Of a DNA stretch of 15,415 nucleotides, positions 12,797-15,415 are shown piece by piece. The position numbers and the translations under genes are program-made. The stretch's first letter is position 1, and every line of letters begins with the position of its first letter. The notes beneath the pieces were generated by a model. The model did no database searches. It was not told where the DNA came from and worked only from the letters and a program-made list of their open reading frames with translations. The DNA comes from an uncultured Planctomycetaceae bacterium. Its GTDB lineage: Bacteria > Planctomycetota > Planctomycetia > Pirellulales > UBA1268. The DNA lies in assembly GCA_903949225.1 (NCBI GenBank), contig CAJAYZ010000462.1, forward strand, positions 1-15,415, given 5' to 3'.

Positions 12797-13474
12797 ATGT
12801 CGAGAGAACCAAGCGCCGGCCGCCGGCATGCCCGCGGCACTGGAGCCCGTCGAGGCTTCCCTGCCCGACCCAGTCTCGGACGGGGAGGGGAGGTGCGGCG
12901 CCGCCCGTCAGACCGCCCGAGCAAGCGCGATCGAGGCGACGAGGAGCGTGGGCCGCTCGAGATCGCACTGGTCGGAGATCTCACCGACAACGAGGCCGAC
13001 CTCACCGACAAACTCCTCGGCGTGCCACCGGGAGGGGAGTGCACGATCTGGTTCGATTCACCCGGGGGGAATCCCTACTGCGCGATGGCGCTCTCGACGC
13101 TCATGAAGCTCCGTGGCGTGCGGGCGACGGGGATCGTCGGCGGCGAGTGTTCTTCGGCCGCGCTGTGGCCGTTTGCGACCTGCGTCCGCCGGCTCGTGAC
13201 ACCGTTCAGCGTGTTTCTCTTCCATCCGATGAAGTGGCAGAGCGAGGAGCACATCGGGATCACGGAGGCGGCCGAGTGGTCGCGCCATTTCGTTGAAATT
13301 GAAGGGGAGATGGACCGGATGCTGTGCGACCTCTTCGGACGGTCGCACGACCTCATCGCCCGGTGGATCAAGACCCACCGCTACGTCTCCGGCAAAGAGA
13401 TGGTGGAGGCGGGGCTGGCCGAGATGGTGGCCCTGGAAACCCTCCCCGAACTCCTGCCGCCCGCCGCTGATTGA
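12797..13474 (+). CDS. ClpP-like protease family protein with altered catalytic triad
   Basis: ClpP/crotonase-fold serine protease relative of 225 residues, without a signal peptide, so probably cytoplasmic. Residues 1-52 are an Arg-rich extension with no counterpart in ClpP. The domain starts at LEIALVGDLTDNEADL and has the substrate-strand motif WFDSPGGNPYCAM. The nucleophile region GECSSAALWPFAT aligns with the GxAASMG segment of ClpP, making S120 the likely nucleophile. FLFHPMKW supplies H143, 23 residues later (25 in E. coli ClpP). The segment KTHRYVSGKEMVEAGL aligns with ERDRFLSAPEAVEYGL of ClpP, which places H194 where the catalytic Asp belongs. Activity may therefore be altered or lost. 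The start has AAAGGA about 10 nt upstream, 19 bp after the cytochrome stop, so co-transcription is likely. No Clp ATPase is encoded nearby. Confidence 0.9.
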   Translation: MSREPSAGRRHARGTGARRGFPARPSLGRGGEVRRRPSDRPSKRDRGDEERGPLEIALVGDLTDNEADLTDKLLGVPPGGECTIWFDSPGGNPYCAMALSTLMKLRGVRATGIVGGECSSAALWPFATCVRRLVTPFSVFLFHPMKWQSEEHIGITEAAEWSRHFVEIEGEMDRMLCDLFGRSHDLIARWIKTHRYVSGKEMVEAGLAEMVALETLPELLPPAAD

Positions 13475-13502
13475 CCCTCTCACGGCACTTTCGTCACGCT
13501 GC

Positions 13503-13508
13503 TACCAT
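13503..13508 (+). promoter_or_regulatory. Putative -10 box (TACCAT) for the secreted protein gene
   Basis: TACCAT lies 66 bp before ATG 13575 in the 100-bp gap after the ClpP-like gene. No -35 is apparent. The downstream genes could equally be read from the upstream transcript. Confidence 0.25.
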
Positions 13509-13574
13509 GATTTGACCGTCGATTCGACCGCTCGTTTCATCCCATCGCCCCTGCCACCGTTCCGGAGCGCTTCC

Positions 13575-14180
13575 ATGCACGCCCGTCCCCTCTTGGTATC
13601 CCTGGTCTCCTCGGTCGCTCTGTTCGCCCTGGTCGCCCTCGTCGCTTTCGCGGCCCCTGCCCACGCCTGGCAGGCCGAGGCTGATGCGCTCGCCTACACG
13701 ATCGCCGACGGTGGATTTTCGCTCGCCGCCCCGGAGGGCTGGAAGCGCGTGCAGCCGAAGTCGTCGATCGTGGAGACCGAGTTTTCGATTCCCTCGGAAG
13801 GGGAAGGGGTTCAGCCGGGGCGGATGACGGTGATGGGAGCCGGTGGGAGCGTGCAGGCCAACGTCGATCGCTGGTTCGGCCAGTTCGCCCAGGCCGACGG
13901 CAGCGACACGAAGGACAAGGCGACAACGAAGAAGCTCAAGCTCGCCGGCTGCGAGGTGACGATCGTCGACATCACCGGCACTTACAAAGACGCCCCGGCC
14001 GGGCCGTTTGCCGGCGGAAAGGCCGTCGACCGCCCCGACTACCGGATGCTCGCGGCGATCGTGGAAACACCCGACCGTGGCAATTACTTTCTGAAGTTCT
14101 ACGGACCTGGGAAGACCGTGGCCAAGCATGCCGACGGATTCCGCACGATGGTCGAAGGTCTCGTGCCCGCTGGCAAGTGA
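13575..14180 (+). CDS. Secreted protein of unknown function
   Basis: Exported protein of 201 residues; no named family recognised. A signal peptide spans residues 1-31 (LLVSLVSSVALFALVALVAF core, AHA cleavage site before W32). The mature domain opens with YTIADGGFSLAAPEGWKRVQ, a pattern seen in small PsbP-fold-like exported proteins where a folded strand precedes an APxGW turn. It continues with GRMTVMGAGGSVQANVDRWF, a Lys-rich stretch (KDKATTKKLKL), GCEVTIVDITGTYKD, and a closing helix GFRTMVEGLVPAGK. One cysteine only, no catalytic motif. ATG 13575 is supported by GGAG 7 nt upstream and by the signal peptide starting there; the longer in-frame version lacks both. It sits between the ClpP-like gene and the membrane NTPase on one strand, with 43 bp to the latter. 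Confidence 0.87.
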   Translation: MHARPLLVSLVSSVALFALVALVAFAAPAHAWQAEADALAYTIADGGFSLAAPEGWKRVQPKSSIVETEFSIPSEGEGVQPGRMTVMGAGGSVQANVDRWFGQFAQADGSDTKDKATTKKLKLAGCEVTIVDITGTYKDAPAGPFAGGKAVDRPDYRMLAAIVETPDRGNYFLKFYGPGKTVAKHADGFRTMVEGLVPAGK

Positions 14181-14223
14181 TAGTTCTGCTCTCCCGATCC
14201 CGCCCACGGAGTCGTTTGCCGAC

Positions 14224-15415
14224 ATGAAGATTCAGGACTTCCTCGACCACCATCGCATCGCCGGCAATCCGTTCGCGGAGGAAGACGCGCAGAACGACAC
14301 CGTCTTCAAGCGCACCTGCCTGGAGTCGACCTTCCATCCGGCCTGGGACAAGATCTACGGCAACCCCGACGACCCGAGCACGGCGATCGTGTTCGGCGAG
14401 AAGGGGGCGGGGAAGACCGCGCTCAAGCTGCAGATGGTGAGGCAGTTCGAGCGCCACGACGTCGATCATCCCGACCGGAAGACGTTCGTCGTCCTCTATG
14501 ACGATTTCAATCCGTTCCTCGATCGCTTCATCGATCGGGTCGGCCCGAAGCGGCCAGTGGAGAAGGTGCTTGCCCACTGGAAATTGTGGGATCACATCGA
14601 CGCCATCCTTGCCATCGGCACGACGCAACTCGTCACGAAGCTCCTCGAGGGGGGCGGACGAGAGAAGCACCGGCTCGCCGGCCCGCAGGCGCGGGATCTC
14701 GCGCTCCTGGCTGCCTGCTACGACCAGTCGACCGGCGAGACGTTCCCTTCGCGCTGGGCCCGGCTCCGCCGGATCGTCGGTTACAAGACTTGGAAGTCGT
14801 CCTGGTCTTGGTGGCTCGGCATGGTGGCCACGGCGCTGATGGCCGGGGCACTCGTGTCGGGGGCCGTTCAGGGGAGTCTCGATTGGACGCGGTGGTGGTG
14901 GCCATGGGCGTTGCTCGCGGCCGCGTGGGCACCTTGGCTGTGGCGGCGGGGGCGCGCCTGGTGGACCGCGCGGCGGATCGTCCGCAGCATGCGCACCGGC
15001 AATCGGACCACCGGCCAACTCACCCAAGCCCTGGCGCGGATGCCGGAGGTCGATCTCGCCGGCCAACCGCTGCCAAAACATGCCCGCAGCGACGATCGGT
15101 ACGAGTTGCTGGCGAAGTTTCAGGGGGTGCTCGCGGCCCTCGGCTACACCGGGATGGTGGTCATCGTCGACCGGGTCGACGAGCCGCATGCCGTCAATGG
15201 GCAGGCAGAGCGGATGCGGCTGCTCGTCTGGCCGATGCTCGACAACAAGTTCCTCAAGTCCCCCGGGCTCGGCTTCAAGCTCCTCCTTCCCGAGGAGCTC
15301 TATCGCTTCATCGAACGCGAGGACGAGCAGTTCAACCAGCGCGCCCGCTTGGACAAGCAAAACCTCGTGCCGAGCCTCGAGTGGACGGGCGAGACGCTCT
15401 ATGACATCGCCTCAC
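14224..15415 (+). CDS. P-loop NTPase with Trp-rich membrane insertion (KAP-like), 3' end outside window
   Basis: Predicted membrane-bound ATPase; 397 residues are visible and the frame is still open at the window end. It begins MKIQDFLDHHRIAGNPFAEE. Walker A is GEKGAGKT at 58-65 (K64, T65) and Walker B is MVVIVDRVDEP with D316, D319 and E320. Between them lies a hydrophobic insertion of about 50 residues with two likely helices: WWLGMVATALMAGALVSGAV (about 196-215) and, after a short loop, WWWPWALLAAAWAPWLW (about 224-240), flanked by basic RRGRAWW. Membrane helices placed between Walker A and B are the hallmark of KAP NTPases, though the Walker B residues differ from the usual KAP DDLDR pattern, so the subfamily is open. 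ATG 14224 is the only start in the frame after the preceding gene and has only a distant GGAG. Substrate or partner unknown. Confidence 0.85.
   Translation, partial: MKIQDFLDHHRIAGNPFAEEDAQNDTVFKRTCLESTFHPAWDKIYGNPDDPSTAIVFGEKGAGKTALKLQMVRQFERHDVDHPDRKTFVVLYDDFNPFLDRFIDRVGPKRPVEKVLAHWKLWDHIDAILAIGTTQLVTKLLEGGGREKHRLAGPQARDLALLAACYDQSTGETFPSRWARLRRIVGYKTWKSSWSWWLGMVATALMAGALVSGAVQGSLDWTRWWWPWALLAAAWAPWLWRRGRAWWTARRIVRSMRTGNRTTGQLTQALARMPEVDLAGQPLPKHARSDDRYELLAKFQGVLAALGYTGMVVIVDRVDEPHAVNGQAERMRLLVWPMLDNKFLKSPGLGFKLLLPEELYRFIEREDEQFNQRARLDKQNLVPSLEWTGETLYDIAS

Noticed and set aside
11605..13044. 479-codon minus-strand frame opposite the cytochrome and ClpP-like genes
   Set aside because: Low-complexity Arg/Gly/Ser-rich translation and it covers two genes with clear motifs on the plus strand.

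Overview
The window is GC-rich bacterial chromosome (roughly two-thirds G+C by eye). It carries eleven protein genes I regard as real, two broken gene remnants, one tRNA and several clear intrinsic terminators. No plasmid, phage, IS or CRISPR signature is visible. The protein set fits a member of the Planctomycetota best: a secreted Cys/His repeat protein with LLAKLHAKK-type modules, a membrane-anchored cytochrome c'-like protein, a ClpP-like protein with a divergent active site, small secreted proteins of unknown function, and weak or absent Shine-Dalgarno sites with TAnnnT -10 boxes. The phylum is an inference from gene style, not from a marker gene.

Layout. 2-2002 (+): 3' part of a secreted modular chitinase (CBM2-like, Gly-rich linker, Calx-beta, GH18). 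It converges on a fasciclin-domain secreted protein (2091-2582, -), with a shared bidirectional hairpin terminator between them. 2977-5953 (+): MarC-family membrane protein, a small four-helix membrane protein with a likely leaderless promoter, and a photolyase/cryptochrome-family flavoprotein. 6046-6925 (-): an intact winged-helix regulator followed by two decayed pieces of what I read as its nucleotidyltransferase partner; a nested palindrome covers the regulator's leaderless-type promoter. 7080-7151 (-): tRNA-Gly(CCC). 7213-9249 (-): large single-pass AsmA/TamB-like envelope protein. 9555-10241 (-): secreted Cys/His repeat protein with a TTGACA promoter, a structured leader of about 220 nt and a strong terminator. 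10709-11413 (-): lipoprotein with an NTF2-like domain. 11671-15415 (+): a co-directional run of membrane-anchored cytochrome c'-like protein, ClpP-like protein, secreted protein of unknown function, and a membrane-inserted P-loop NTPase cut by the window end.

How the genes work together. Much of the content concerns the cell envelope and periplasm: chitin degradation, fasciclin adhesion-type domain, AsmA-like protein, lipoprotein, Cys-rich protein, anchored cytochrome and membrane NTPase. No complete pathway is encoded. The most interesting items are the regulator with an autoregulatory-looking operator and decayed nucleotidyltransferase copies, the Cys/His repeat protein, the ClpP-like protein lacking the catalytic Asp, and the Trp-rich membrane insertion in the terminal NTPase.
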